DNA of 64,000 nt, taken from Raphanus sativus (lineage: Eukaryota > Streptophyta > Magnoliopsida > Brassicales > Brassicaceae). The translations under genes were made by a program, and so were the position numbers. Location: assembly GCF_000801105.2 (NCBI RefSeq), contig NC_079514.1, positions 11,036,001 through 11,100,000 of the forward strand. The letters run 5' to 3'. Under the pieces are notes generated by a model that was given only the letters and a program-made list of their open reading frames with translations, was not told where the DNA came from and ran no database searches. Positions 13,189 to 23,869 of this stretch are shown in pieces; positions within the stretch are counted from its first letter, which is position 1, and every line of letters starts with the position of its first letter.

Positions 13189-14919
13189 ATGATGACGAGT
13201 ATGGAAGGGATGGTGGAGAAGGGGGTGTTGGATGATATCATAAGGAGATTGCTGGAAGGTAAAGGAGGTAAACAGGTTCAGCTATCGGAGAGCGAGATTC
13301 GTCAACTCTGCTTCAACGCACGTCAAATCTTCCTCTCTCAACCCAATCTCCTCGAGCTTCATGCCCCTATTCGCATCTGCGGTCGGTAACCTCTCTCTCT
13401 CTCTCTCTTTCTCTCTTGATGATGTGATTGTATAATTGGGAATGAAAGTAGGAGACTTTAGGGTTTCTCTATGAATTTTGAGCATCGGGTTATAGTAATC
13501 TCTTTCTCTCATCATCGGTTCATGATGAAATTGCATAGTTGGGGGATGAAAGTACCAAACTTTAGGGTTTCTCTGTGAGTTTGAGCATCTGGGTATTGTA
13601 ATCTATCTCTCTCATGATGAAATTTCCATAGTTGGGGGCTGAAAGTATCAAACTTAAGGGTTTCTCTGTGAATTTGAGCATCTGGGTATTGTAATCTCTC
13701 TCTCTCATGATGAAATTTGCATAGTTAGGGGCTGAAAGTATCAAACTTTAGGGTTTCTCTGTGAATTTGAGCATCTGGGTACTGTAATCTATCTCTCTCA
13801 TGATGAAATTTGCATAGTTGGGGGCTGAAAGTACCAAACTTTAGGGTTTCTGAGCACATGGGTAACGTTTATTTGTTTTTTTTTTTGTTGGGGAGCTCAG
13901 GTGATATCCATGGCCAGTATCAAGATCTTCTGAGGCTATTCGAGTACGGAGGCTACCCTCCTTCAGCTAACTTTCTCTTCCTCGGCGACTACGTTGACAG
14001 AGGCAAGCAAAGTCTCGAGACCATTTGTTTGCTTCTTGCTTACAAGATTCGTTACCCGTCCAAGATTTTTCTCTTGAGAGGCAACCACGAGGACGCCAAG
14101 ATCAACAGGATTTACGGATTCTACGACGAGTGCAAACGGAGGTTCAATGTACGCCTCTGGAAGATATTCACCGACTGTTTCAACTGTTTGCCCGTAGCTG
14201 CTCTCATCGACGGCAAGATCTTGTGTATGCACGGTGGCTTGTCACCGGAGCTGGACAATTTGAACCAGATTCGAGAGATTCAGAGGCCTACGGAGATTCC
14301 AGACAGTGGTCTTCTTTGTGATTTGCTTTGGTCTGATCCTGATCAGAAGATTGAAGGGTGGGCTGATAGTGATCGTGGCATCTCTTGTACTTTTGGAGCT
14401 GATAAAGTCGCTGAGTTCTTGGATAAGAATGATCTTGATCTCATTTGCCGAGGCCATCAGGTAGAAAATTGATTTTGAGATTAGTTTTTGGTCGTAAAGG
14501 CAGAGACTTTATGAGAAGCTGCTCACCGTATATGGATTTGTGTTGCTGCAGGTAGTGGAAGATGGGTACGAGTTTTTTGCTAAACGGAGACTAGTCACGA
14601 TATTCTCAGCTCCAAACTATGGTGGGGAGTTTGACAACGCTGGTGCATTACTGAGCGTGGACGAGTCTCTTGTTTGCTCTTTTGAGATTATGAAACCAGC
14701 CACAGCTTCTAGCATCGGTCATCCTCTCAAGAAGGTTTGTTTCTTTCAGCTGAAATTTGAAATTTGCAGAAAAAATAGGGGTTTCAATGTGAGAACTTAG
14801 CATGAACATCATTGTGATTTTATTAGGCCAGTTTTGTCTTTTTTGTCGCATGTTTCAAGGTTTAGCCTACAACTAATATGTTTTGTCTTTATCAGGTACC
14901 GAAAATGGGCAAGTCTTAG
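13189..14919 (+). CDS. TOPP8: Serine/threonine protein phosphatase PP1 catalytic subunit (TOPP8)
   Basis: Four exons (13,189-13,381, 13,901-14,460, 14,552-14,734, 14,896-14,919) give 319 residues. All PPP-family metal and active-site motifs are intact: GDIHG (65-69), GDYVDRG (93-99), RGNHE (124-128), then LLWSDPD and [16 protein letters not shown]1 dephosphorylates Ser/Thr substrates chosen by regulatory partners in cytosol and nucleus. The N-terminus (MMTSMEGM) and C-terminus (KKVPKMGKS) match TOPP8 (AT5G27840) rather than other TOPPs. Two adjacent ATGs are available; I chose the first (13,189). The last coding exon is only 24 nt. Intron 1 contains a 93-bp tandem repeat. Family assignment is certain; the paralogue call rests on ends and synteny. 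Confidence 0.97.
13461..13856 (+). repeat. 93-bp minisatellite in TOPP8 intron 1
   Basis: The landmark GGGTTTC recurs at 13,461, 13,565, 13,658, 13,751 and 13,843, with spacings of 104, 93, 93 and 92 bp. Each unit has the order AGGGTTTCTCTGTGA, GAGCATCTGGGTA, a CT-rich run, CATGATGAAATTT, CATAGTTGGGGG and GAAAGTA. The central copies are near-identical and the outer ones more diverged, as in array growth by slippage or unequal exchange. Confidence 0.9.
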
Positions 14920-15449
14920 TCTTCTCTCTCAAGATAACGATTCCATAGCTCAAGCTAGGCTCCAGATACGGACTTCCACTATAATGTGTCTTCAGTTATG
15001 GTTTGAATGCAGTGAAGAACCCAAAGGTGGTCCTTAATCATATCACCAAACAACTTCTGTATAAAAAAGAGTGAAAGCAAAAAACACACTTCGTTTTTTC
15101 TGTCTTCTGCCTCTGGAGATTTGTACCTCTTTTCTTTCTTTGTTTTAACCCTTTTAGTTTAAGTCAGAGTGTATCTTGTAGATTTTTAGTTCATGCTTGT
15201 TACTTTTTCTTGTTCTACAAAACCCTTTTGCATATCATCAATGTACAACGTTTTCTTCCATTTCTAAGCTCTAGTGTTCTTACCAGAATAACATTTAGTA
15301 ACAGCAAAACATAGTAGTACTTCTCGCATTTGGCAACACTTTACTTGAGAAAAGAAGGTTCGACTTTTTGATAACAGTTTGCCCACTACTGCAGTAAAAT
15401 ATTCTGCCATAAGCTTTTTACTCAGGTTGTTCGTTGGTGAAAAGATAAA
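14920..15449. other. TOPP8 3' UTR and convergent intergenic DNA
   Basis: This lies between the TOPP8 stop and the stop of the minus-strand folate-receptor-like gene. T-rich sequence with AATAAA-like and TGTA-type signals fits 3' UTRs. No gene is seen. Confidence 0.5.
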
Positions 15450-16901
15450 TCAACTTTGAACTACTCTTCTATTTATAGCTGCACTGTATGAATTCCCGTT
15501 CGCCTTTCCTCCCAGTCGTCTAGCAGCTAGCCTCTGCTTCCGGTTCCGGTTATTCCATTGCCTGTAACCCCTAAAGCAAGTGTTAGTACCATGAGGGTAG
15601 TAGGCTACCTTTAGAGAGAAGAGAGAAAGGGAGAAACCTGATCAAGAACATTCCTGCTACAAGAAACGACACACCCAACGAAACCTTCTGAATCGTTGTC
15701 CTTACGCGAACCCATTGCAAAAGATCTTTAAAACATGATAAAGTCTCAGTCTTCAAAGGGGACCTTTTCTTCTTCTTTCTGGAGACTCTCGGCGGCCGTG
15801 ACTCCACCACCGATTGTAGACTTGCTTTGCTTCCATAACACGGTTCTTCTCTAGAATCATCTTTTGTTTGAACAGAGAAACCAGCTGCTTCGCAGAACGA
15901 TGTGCCGTTAGACTCCCACTTTAACGTTTTAACGCAGATGATGTCGTTTACTCCACATGGGCCAATCATCTATACGCAAAAAAACACATATGATTCTACA
16001 AACCATTTGATCACTTTCCTAGGATGTTCAGTTCTCACCTGTGTAAGTGCATTACTGGCGAAGTATGCGTCTTTGCAAGCTTCGAAGACTTTGTTACAGA
16101 AGGAAGCGCAAATGCGTGGAGGACCCGGTTGAATTCCAACGTTGGGGTTACAGATCGAACACTCCAATAGCTCGAACAGATTCAGACAATCTTGACTAGC
16201 TTCCCCAAAAGTAGCCAAGTTTCTGACAGCTACGAAAGCTGGGTTCGTCTGAGCAGGAGAGCAACAGGTCCTTTTACGGAACACTCCACACAAAGTTAGA
16301 TCCTTTGATCCTTTACCAACGGGTTTAGGAGGCTTTCCTTCTGATTCATATGGTGGAAACCTCCCTCCTTTAGAAACGCATACTCCTTTCAAATCCGGTT
16401 TCAATGCACCTGAATATCAATTTGGTTAAGCAAATAAACAACCCCCTCAAAAACAGAGCATTACACTAAAAAAAATGAACAACTTTGATAAGTTTTTTTT
16501 CTTTATTGCAAAGAGTTTAATTTCTTTTTTTCATGAATAGAAGAAAATCAAAATGAAGCTAGCAAAACACTGAACCCATATGACCACCTAAACAACAAGT
16601 TGAAGAACAAAACTGCAAAACTCGGTTTCTAAACCAATCTGGTTTTGCAAACAGACGAGTCAAGATGATTCGATTCAGACGACAAAAACGAAAAAGGTTG
16701 AGACTTTGGGTGATAGAATTCGAAATCTACGATACCCATATTCTGAAATCTAACAAACAGATCAAATGGAAAATGTGAACAAGAAGAAGAAGAAGAACCC
16801 TAAGCGTTTTGGTACTAACCGGATGAGAAGGAGATCAAGAGATGGAGAAACAGGATCGGACTCTGAATCAGAAACACCTTCTTCGTTGAACATCTTCCCA
16901 T
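15450..16901 (-). CDS. Folate receptor-like type I membrane protein (AT5G27830-like)
   Basis: Four minus-strand exons (16,820-16,901, 16,039-16,409, 15,638-15,969, 15,450-15,561) give 298 residues. The N-terminus (MGRCSTKKVFLIQSP, then a Leu-rich core ending FSSG) is a signal peptide. The ectodomain is Cys-rich (CGVFRKRTCC, CLNLFELLECSICNP, ICASFCNKVFEACKDAYF), like the folate-receptor-like fold. One transmembrane helix lies near residues 243-261 (VSLGVSFLVAGMFLI), followed by a short basic tail (NRNRKQRLAARRLGG). The start was chosen because this frame gives the signal peptide and the correct intron phase; a second ATG in another frame does not. Ligand binding is not established for the plant family. 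Its position between TOPP8 and the L18-like gene supports orthology. Confidence 0.9.
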
Positions 16902-17287
16902 CTTTTCCCTTGATTGATCTAAAAGCTTGAAGCAAAATGATATAAAACACGACCGAAGACAAGAAGTTACTCGTGACTTAAGTTCAACATGTTCAGGAAG
17001 TGGACCCGAATACCCGATTGTAAAGACACCGTCTAATTTGGTTTTAGAATAAAAGAACCTTCCACTTTATTGATTGATTCAGCCTCTCTCTCTCTCTGTG
17101 ACACTATTATATGTCAAAATATTCAGAAATGAAATTTGATATTATATAGTCCTATTATTTCAATAGCCAAAGCTTAACATTCATTCTCTTTTGGAACAAG
17201 TTTCTTCAAAACCCTGAAGATGAAGAAGCAAACAAATGTCCGAAATCAACAACATTGGAATTTGATTTTTTTTTTGGATTGTAATAC
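16902..17287. other. Intergenic: promoter of the folate-receptor-like gene
   Basis: This lies between the ATG of the folate-receptor-like gene and the stop of the L18-like gene, both on the minus strand. It contains a CT/GA tract near 17,083-17,096 and no additional gene. Confidence 0.5.
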
Positions 17288-17632
17288 TCAGAGTAACTTG
17301 ACGCCAGCTTCCCTGACGGAATCGATCACGGCCTTGACTTTACCATGGTACCTCTGCTCTTTCTTCATGTGGATAGCAACAGCTGGGATATCTTTCATCA
17401 AGAGCCTTTCCCCAAGGATCTTACCGATCTTTGAAGCAGCGGCCACGTCGCGTGTGACGTCCATCGTTTCCCTCAATGCTTTCTCCTGCGAGCTAGCTGA
17501 GCAAGCCACTGTGGCTGTCGGCGAGTGGATGACTTGGGCGTGAACAAACTTGTTCGTGAAGTGCATTTTCAGGACGTAAGGTTTGAGGTAGTCGAAGAGG
17601 CGTGGTGGTCTAACTGCCGGTGGAATCACCAT
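17288..17632 (-). CDS. L18p-type ribosomal protein, probably mitochondrial (AT5G27820-like)
   Basis: One coding exon of 114 residues begins MVIPPAVRPPRLFDYLKPYV and ends DSVREAGVKLL. It has the short bacterial-type uL18 core (HFTNKFVHAQVIH, KIGKILGERLL), which binds 5S rRNA in the large subunit. A mitochondrial location is inferred from the family; no clear cleavable presequence is visible. The 5' UTR is split by an intron: a first exon ends at 18,056 (CCAG|GTACG) and the next begins at 17,646. Upstream are several GGGCC/GGCCCA site II motifs at about 18,185-18,232. Confidence 0.93.
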   Translation of the reverse strand: MVIPPAVRPPRLFDYLKPYVLKMHFTNKFVHAQVIHSPTATVACSASSQEKALRETMDVTRDVAAASKIGKILGERLLMKDIPAVAIHMKKEQRYHGKVKAVIDSVREAGVKLL

Positions 17633-18184
17633 CTCCCTCTTTATCTCTATAAAAGTTTAGCTGTAAAACGGAGTCACAAAGTATTAACATTTAAAAAGAG
17701 AGAGAATCTAATCAACACAGCCTTTTTGATCTCTATCGATAACTAAAACAACAAGCATTTGACTTCTTTCTGACATTTCATCGAACAGTTGGTGCCTTAG
17801 TGGGTTGATATAAAAATGTGACTTAAAAGCATGATAACTTCACAACAGTCCAAACACTGATGCATACGGGATTAATCAAATCTAAAAATTTCATGTTCTC
17901 ATTAATCAAACAGATCACCCAACTAGCTCTGATAAGACGAAACTAATATCTAGTGAGAAAATTGTTACGGATTCTCAAATGCTGAAGCTCGATCGCCTAG
18001 TTCTAGAAAACTATATCTACCGATGTTTTAGAAATTCGACCCAGATTTCGCGTACCTGGAGAAATTGAAAGCGGCGGAGCTTGACGGCGAAGGAGCGATT
18101 GAAATTATAAAATGCCGACGAGAATGACGGGTGAAAAACCCCAGGATGGTAAATTTGGATTTTTTTTTATCAAACCAAAGTACT

Positions 18185-18232
18185 GGGCCTATCATTGGCC
18201 CATTTAGATTTGAAATGTGGGTAAGTGGGCCA
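18185..18232. promoter_or_regulatory. Site II cluster upstream of the L18-like gene
   Basis: TGGGCC (18,185), GGCCCA (about 18,198) and TGGGCC (about 18,227) cluster within about 50 bp, roughly 75-120 bp upstream of the inferred first exon. Site II (TGGGCY) motifs are known TCP-factor sites in nuclear genes for cytosolic and mitochondrial ribosomal and respiratory proteins. Confidence 0.55.
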
Positions 18233-19629
18233 GTATTTTTCTCTAATTTGGGTGGAGCTCATATAGAAAATTTGACTGTTTCCAGTGTGTGAATATTTTC
18301 AAGTAATTTTTGAATTATCTTCAAAATAACTACATTTCATATTTAAGTACTCGAATAAATATTCGTGACAAAAAAAAAGTACTCGAATAAATAATTCGGA
18401 CATGATTACATATGCTTATGGCATGTCTCTGTTAAGCTAAACTAACCACACATGACACAACAAACAAACCAGGCTCCATCGTGGGTCGTTTGTCTGTTGT
18501 TGTTGGTCACAAAAACTACTTTTGTGCTGCTTCAATGTAGTTTTGATTTCATTATATCTTTTTCAAATTGTATAATTAACACATTTTCTTTATTTTAGGA
18601 CGACATTTTCGATGTCTTCACGATAGATTTTAAAAAGAATAATTTGTTCAGTATAATCTATTATCTATACAGAAGTTCAGATCAATGTGAGTTGTACAAT
18701 TTGTATTAAAGATTTAAAAAAAAAGTAACGGTTTTGTTTGTAAAAATCTGCATCTGATTTTTTTTTGTTTTTATACAAGATTTCGTTACGAAGCTGTGCG
18801 CTCCACTCCAGTGTGCTTTTTTCTGTCCCCGCAAGTACGTGACAATATTTACTTGCGTAATTTAACTGTTACTATCATATTTTCTCATTTATTAAACTGG
18901 TGCTGAGGAAAGAGACAGAAGTGAGAGTTAAATGGCAGTGAGAGTGAAAGAGAGAAAGTCCCCCGCTTTCTAAGGGAACTTTGCCTCAGCAACTACCTTT
19001 CTTCTTTTTACCCTACACGCTTCCCCTCATTTTTATTAAAATGACGTAAGCAAATCAGTGTCATATTATCAAGTTACTAGACTATCAGTTAACTCTTTTC
19101 CAAGAAACTAGAACAAGGTTACTGAATCCATATTTATTATATACATAAGAAATCAAATTTGTGTCAGAGTTAACTGCAGTCTTCAACCTGAATATCCCCA
19201 TGTCCATATTATTTCCCATATTATAAAGTAGAATAGCTATGTAATATTTATCGCAGTTTCAGTATTCTCCACTGAACTTCATTTAACTCAATAAATTATC
19301 TTCAATTTTTACATGCCTAGTGTAGGAGGAAAGTAACTATAATTAAGAAGAATCTTTATCAGTGACTTACTATAGACATGTGTAGTGTTTATAAATATTG
19401 ATGGACTGCAATATCATATATGTAATGTGTCCATGCCATTGCCAACAATGAACTACAGAAGTGATAGAAAACCGGAGTAACTATCAAAATATACTCCAAC
19501 TCGTTCTTATATATCCATAAATGGGTTAAAAATACTAAATATATGTAGGTACAAAGTAGTCCAATAAATATGAACCCGGATCGCTTATGGAAATTCTCTC
19601 CTCACCGTGATCGATTGCATATAGCTGGG
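18233..19629. other. AT-rich intergenic DNA
   Basis: No coding region, tRNA or clear transposon is seen. A short imperfect inverted pair (GTGCTGAGG near 18,901 and CCTCAGCA near 18,985) is too weak to call a hairpin RNA. Confidence 0.5.
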
Positions 19630-19742
19630 AGGGGGAGAAACACGTGTTGGAGTAGTAGAACACGTGCGAATATATGATAACCATGTACTGATCGATCACA
19701 TTTGTTCGCACGTGCCCTGCTTCTCCAGCAAGTCTTACTCAC
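19630..19742 (-). ncRNA. MIR164C: MIR164c precursor hairpin
   Basis: On the minus strand the 5' arm carries the 21-nt mature miR164c at 19,707-19,727, starting TGGAGAAGCAGGGCACGTG and ending in CG, the c-type 3' end. The 3' arm carries the star at 19,646-19,666, starting CACGTGTTCTACTACTCC, the reported miR164c* sequence. CACGTGCGAA and TTCGCACGTG pair perfectly next to the loop, and the loop contains TGATCGATCA. miR164 cleaves mRNAs of CUC1/CUC2-type NAC transcription factors and limits boundary growth; in Arabidopsis miR164c controls petal number. The place between the L18-like gene and RPL22 matches AT5G27807. The three CACGTG motifs here are hairpin sequence, not promoter G-boxes. Confidence 0.95.
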
Positions 19743-19920
19743 CCATTACATTTCTCTTACATAAACTCTTTCCATGGCCATGCATGTGACGATAGTTGAA
19801 GAAAGAGAGAGATGAGAGTTTGTTTGTGTTGAAGAAGAGAGTTAAGAATATAGCCTTAGGGAATATAGTATACAACTTTAAGAGTGAGGAGGCAGGAACC
19901 TCTGCTCGCTCGTTTACGTG

Positions 19921-19931
19921 CATATATAGTG
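19921..19931 (-). promoter_or_regulatory. Candidate TATA box of the pri-miR164c transcript
   Basis: The minus-strand sequence CACTATATATG lies about 190 bp upstream of the precursor, in a spacing usual for plant pri-miRNAs. Transcription would start near 19,890-19,900. A minus-strand reading frame running through this segment and the hairpin (about 19,735-20,088) is better explained as non-coding leader. Evidence is motif and position only. Confidence 0.45.
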
Positions 19932-20088
19932 GGCTCCGAGTGTTTGATAAAACGAAGCAGAAGTCTAAAAATAAGATAAAATCCGAAAATTGAAAAATAC
20001 TTGAAGTAAAAATAAATGGGAGTGGAATTAAAGTGATTGAGTCTTGAAGTGGGATTACTTTAAATGTGGATAAGAAGTAAAATGGCAA

Positions 20089-21055
20089 TCATGTCACCAA
20101 GTCTTTCATTACTTTAAATGATTCTTTGCTTTCTCAATTTTATTTCAGAGAGATGTATACACAACACGCATGTCTGCGTAGATTCGTAAAACGAGACTCG
20201 CAGTTAATAACTATATAATAGATTTATTTCCAACCTTTGGTCAATATTGGAGGATCAAATATAAACGAATACAAATTGATTAGCGTAGTGAAAGAGACCA
20301 ACTAACACAACCTGATTAGCATAAATAAACAGAGTGATCATTGATAAAAAAGGATGATATCAGATAATTCGATTTACAATTGGAGAGCACTGGGTAGCTT
20401 ATCTTCAAACAAAAAACGTTGGGTAGCTTGAGAGTAGTAACAATATTTTGAGCATTGCTAATAAATAATGAAATGCTTTATTACGCAATGTATGCTAATG
20501 CAATAGAGACAGACAGTAAAGATAGGTGACGAGCTTGGGTCAGTTTATGTCTGCTTGCTGCCGCCAGATCCAAGTTCAAGTCTCACTATTTTATCCCAGT
20601 TTTTACTTTATCTTGACGCGCGTCACCGCAAATTTTTTTTTTTAAACCAAATTACCTGTTATTATTGCATACTACCAAATATAGTTATCAACCAAATTAT
20701 TATTGCATACTACTAAACTAGGAGTTCAAAAAAAAGGTTACCTGTGTTGAACTTTCCGTGCATACTACCAGAATTAACTAATATTTGTGGTTTATATTAG
20801 CCCAAAATGCTGAATAGAGCAAGTGATAGTGCACGATCAGGACCGGAGAAGCCAATAAAATGAACGTGGGGTGCGAATTCATCCATAACTTTTTAAAAAT
20901 AAATTCCTCGATAAAAAAATTCATATGCATCATTATAATTTGTAACTTTACACTTACTATTATGCCTGTGCACCCATTCAAAATAGTTCGCCTCTACGCA
21001 TGATTAAGTGTAAGCTGTCGTCATAAAGTGTGAGCTACCTCACTAATCACTAAAA
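20089..21055. other. Intergenic DNA upstream of MIR164c
   Basis: No gene is supported. Near 20,525-20,640 a short GC-richer segment has a weak tRNA-like B-box (AAGTTCAAGTC) and could be the tail of an old SINE, but the A-box is poor. Confidence 0.35.
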
Positions 21056-22199
21056 ACATCGACCAACCATAACACCAAATTTAGTGTTTTGATATTACAT
21101 TATTTTTTCAATTTTCAACTATAATATTAAATATTATACCAAAATAGTATTATATATTATTTAATGTTTTAGTTTTAATAAATTTCCTATTTTTATTATT
21201 AGTAATTGATAAAAAATTATTTCATCACACTTATACATTATTTTTGTTAAACTTTTGTAATTTATGTTTTTAAAATTTATTTACATTTATATTTTTGGTT
21301 TAACAGCATTATACCTTTTATGTACTAATTTTATATAAGATATTTATTTGAATACAATAATGTAATATTAATTAATAACTGTTCATTACTAATTCAATAC
21401 AACTTTGAAAACATTATAACCTATATTTTAAAATATAAATTAAATTATAATAATCATTTAGTGATTTGTTACTTAAAATAAAATAAAATATAAATTTCTA
21501 AGATATTTTGTTATTTAAAATAGATAGAAAATGATAATAATCTGTTAGTGATTTCTTACTTGAAACAAAATAAAATATATTTTAATTATGTAAAATTAAT
21601 TTAAAAATACAATTAATGCAATATATTTATGTTTAATTACAAATCTGAACTAATTAATAATAATAATTAAACTACATTATTAAATGAAGTATTAATAAAA
21701 TATGTATATTAAATATTTTGTGTGATGATTTGTGTTATACTAAATTTGGTGTGACACTATTTACACGACACCAAAATTTAGCGGAATGATATCATTTTTA
21801 ATGTTCTGTTGAAAATGAAAGCACAATAAATTTGATATTTTAGTGTTCCATTAGAATTGACCCCTGTTCTAAAACGCGGGCGAATTGCCGCTTACGCGTC
21901 CGGATAAACGCTCCACAGACTTTCACCGTGGCGAATTGGACTGGTGCGGTGATGTTATGCGGCCATCCGCGTATTGACCGCGTAGACCGTGGTTTAATAA
22001 ACTCAGGCGTGTTATAGCGTGTATTCTTGTGCGGCTTATGAGATTTAAAAATTGAAAACCTCCACTTTATCCAATTTTTATAACGATAAAACTCTTAAAC
22101 TGGATTTTGGTTTATAAAACGATAAAATCTATGTGTAATCTACAAGAAAACAAGATAAATCGATAAAAATGGTGAAAGAAAAAAATCAGAGGCGGGTGC

Positions 22200-22360
22200 T
22201 TAGGTTTGCAGAAAAAGGAAGGAGACGAGGATAGAAACGTAATTTAATACTCATTAAACCTAAGACATAAAAACAACAATAAACTGGATATAATGGGGCA
22301 TCGAACCTGGAAGGGGGCGTTATGCTGCACGTGAGCATGATATATGCCACTGGGCCGCTT
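22200..22360 (-). mobile_element. SINE-like tRNA-derived segment in the foldback loop
   Basis: On the minus strand an A-box-like CGGCCCAGTGG (22,347-22,357; one mismatch to the consensus first base) is followed by a perfect B-box-like GGTTCGATGCC (22,297-22,307). This is the internal RNA polymerase III promoter layout of tRNA-derived SINEs. The 3' boundary and A/T tail are not clear, so the left limit given is a guess. Confidence 0.45.
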
Positions 22361-22892
22361 TACTGTCTTTGCTCTTTGGCGTTTGCAATTTTATATAACC
22401 GATTCATACATTTATTTTATTTTATCTGATCCATATTAATTTGATATATCACAAATATAAATATTATTAATATTAAATTATTAAAAGCTAGGTTCCGAGT
22501 AATCCCCGATTTTTTCTCGATTTTTCTTTAACTCGCTAGGCCCGGACGAGCCGCACGCGTTACGCGTAGCGAGTTTCCGAACAGGGGAATTGACCAAATG
22601 CTAACTCCAATGAGACACCAAAAACTCCAATAGAACACCAAACACCAAATTTAGTGTAATTTCATCTCCAATGAAACACCAAAAATAATACTATCCCACC
22701 AAATTTCGTGTAGAGTGAATAGACTTACACCAAATTTGGTGTAACACTATTCGTTACACCAAATATTTTATATACATATTTTATTATGTTTCGTTGAATA
22801 GTATAGTTCAGTTATTATTATTAATCAGTTAATTTTTTTTTCAACTATTATTATTAGTATGTTCAAATTTGTAATTAAACATAAATATATTG

Positions 22893-23135
22893 CACTCCCT
22901 CTATTTCTTTATATAGGTAGTTTTAGCCAAAAAAATTTGTTTGGCAATGTAAGGTGTTTACATAATTCAAAACAATTTTTGCATTAATTAGATATTGTGT
23001 GACCAATACAATAATACATACATTTTTATTATTGGTTGAGATTGTATATTAAATGCTACTTTTTCAAAAATAATAATTTTCTTGATATTGAGATTTTTAA
23101 CTAAAACTACTTACAAATAAAAATAGAGGGAATAT
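22893..23135. mobile_element. MITE inserted in the right arm of the foldback element
   Basis: Terminal inverted repeats CTCCCTCTATTTCTTTATA and, reverse-complemented from the right end, TCCCTCTATTTTTATTTGTA enclose about 240 bp. GTAGTTTTAG lies inside both ends. The segment is absent from the mirror position in the left arm, which marks it as a later insertion. The CTCCCTC ends resemble Stowaway/mariner-type plant MITEs; the target duplication is not clear. Confidence 0.65.
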
Positions 23136-23869
23136 TAATTATATTTTAAATTATTTTTACGTTATTAGAATATTTTTATTTTATTTTCAAGTAAGAAATC
23201 AAAAAGTTATTATTATCATTTTTATGTTACAAAAAATAAAATATCATAGAGATTTTATATTTTATTTTTTTCGAAATAAGAAATCACTAAATGATTATTA
23301 TCTTTTATTTTAAAATATTGATTATAATTTTTATTTAGTACTATTAAATTCACTAAACTTTCAAATAAATTTTTAATTTTTTTATTTTATAATATATTTA
23401 AACATATATTACTAGCTAATACAAACTTTATTATATATATATATATATTATTTTGTTATGTGTTTTTAATAATTAATGTTTTGTAAATCTTAATATAGTA
23501 TTTTATATAAAATAAATACAAGTAAAATATTGTTAAACCAAAAATATAAACGTAACCAAGTTTTATACACATATAATTACGAAAATTTAATAACATAATA
23601 TGAAAGTGTGATAAAACAACTATTTATCAATTTCAAAAAATAAAAATATAAAAATTATTAAAAACAGAAAACATCACATAATATATAATATTATTTTTGG
23701 TATAACATTTAGTGTCATAGTTAGAAATGATAAAAAAAATTGATACCAAAACATCAAATTTGATATAACTTCAACACTAAATTAAGTATGAGCTAATGAA
23801 TATTGCATCGAGCTAATAAAAATCAGTACACATGTATTGTAGATTTGCACCTAATTTAACGACACTAAT

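Larger units (their letters stand above)
21060..23790. mobile_element. Large foldback (inverted-repeat) transposable element with nested insertions
   Basis: The left arm (about 21,060-21,900) and right arm (about 22,560-23,790) are diverged inverted copies. For example, left GCAATATATTTATGTTTAAT (about 21,617) pairs with right ATTAAACATAAATATATTG (about 22,873). ACACCAAATTTAGTGTT-type sequence marks both outer ends, and ACACCAAATTTGGTGT recurs near both inner ends. The symmetry continues into the GC-rich centre: GAATTGACCCCTGTTC near 21,852 faces GAACAGGGGAATTGACC near 22,579. The arms flank a loop carrying a SINE-like insert, and the right arm is interrupted by a MITE. No transposase is encoded. 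The superfamily is undetermined. Confidence 0.7.

Noticed and set aside
18895..18995. Possible miRNA-like hairpin with GTGCTGAGG / CCTCAGCA
   Set aside because: Only about ten pairs with a long unpaired interior; no match to a known miRNA.
19641..19716. Cluster of three CACGTG G-boxes
   Set aside because: They are the paired arms of the miR164c hairpin, so their repetition comes from RNA structure.
19735..20088. 117-residue minus-strand reading frame
   Set aside because: It overlaps the MIR164c precursor and its leader; the sequence is Phe/Leu-rich and low in complexity. It is better explained as pri-miRNA.
20525..20640. tRNA-derived SINE
   Set aside because: The B-box has two mismatches and the A-box is poor; no tail or target duplication could be defined.
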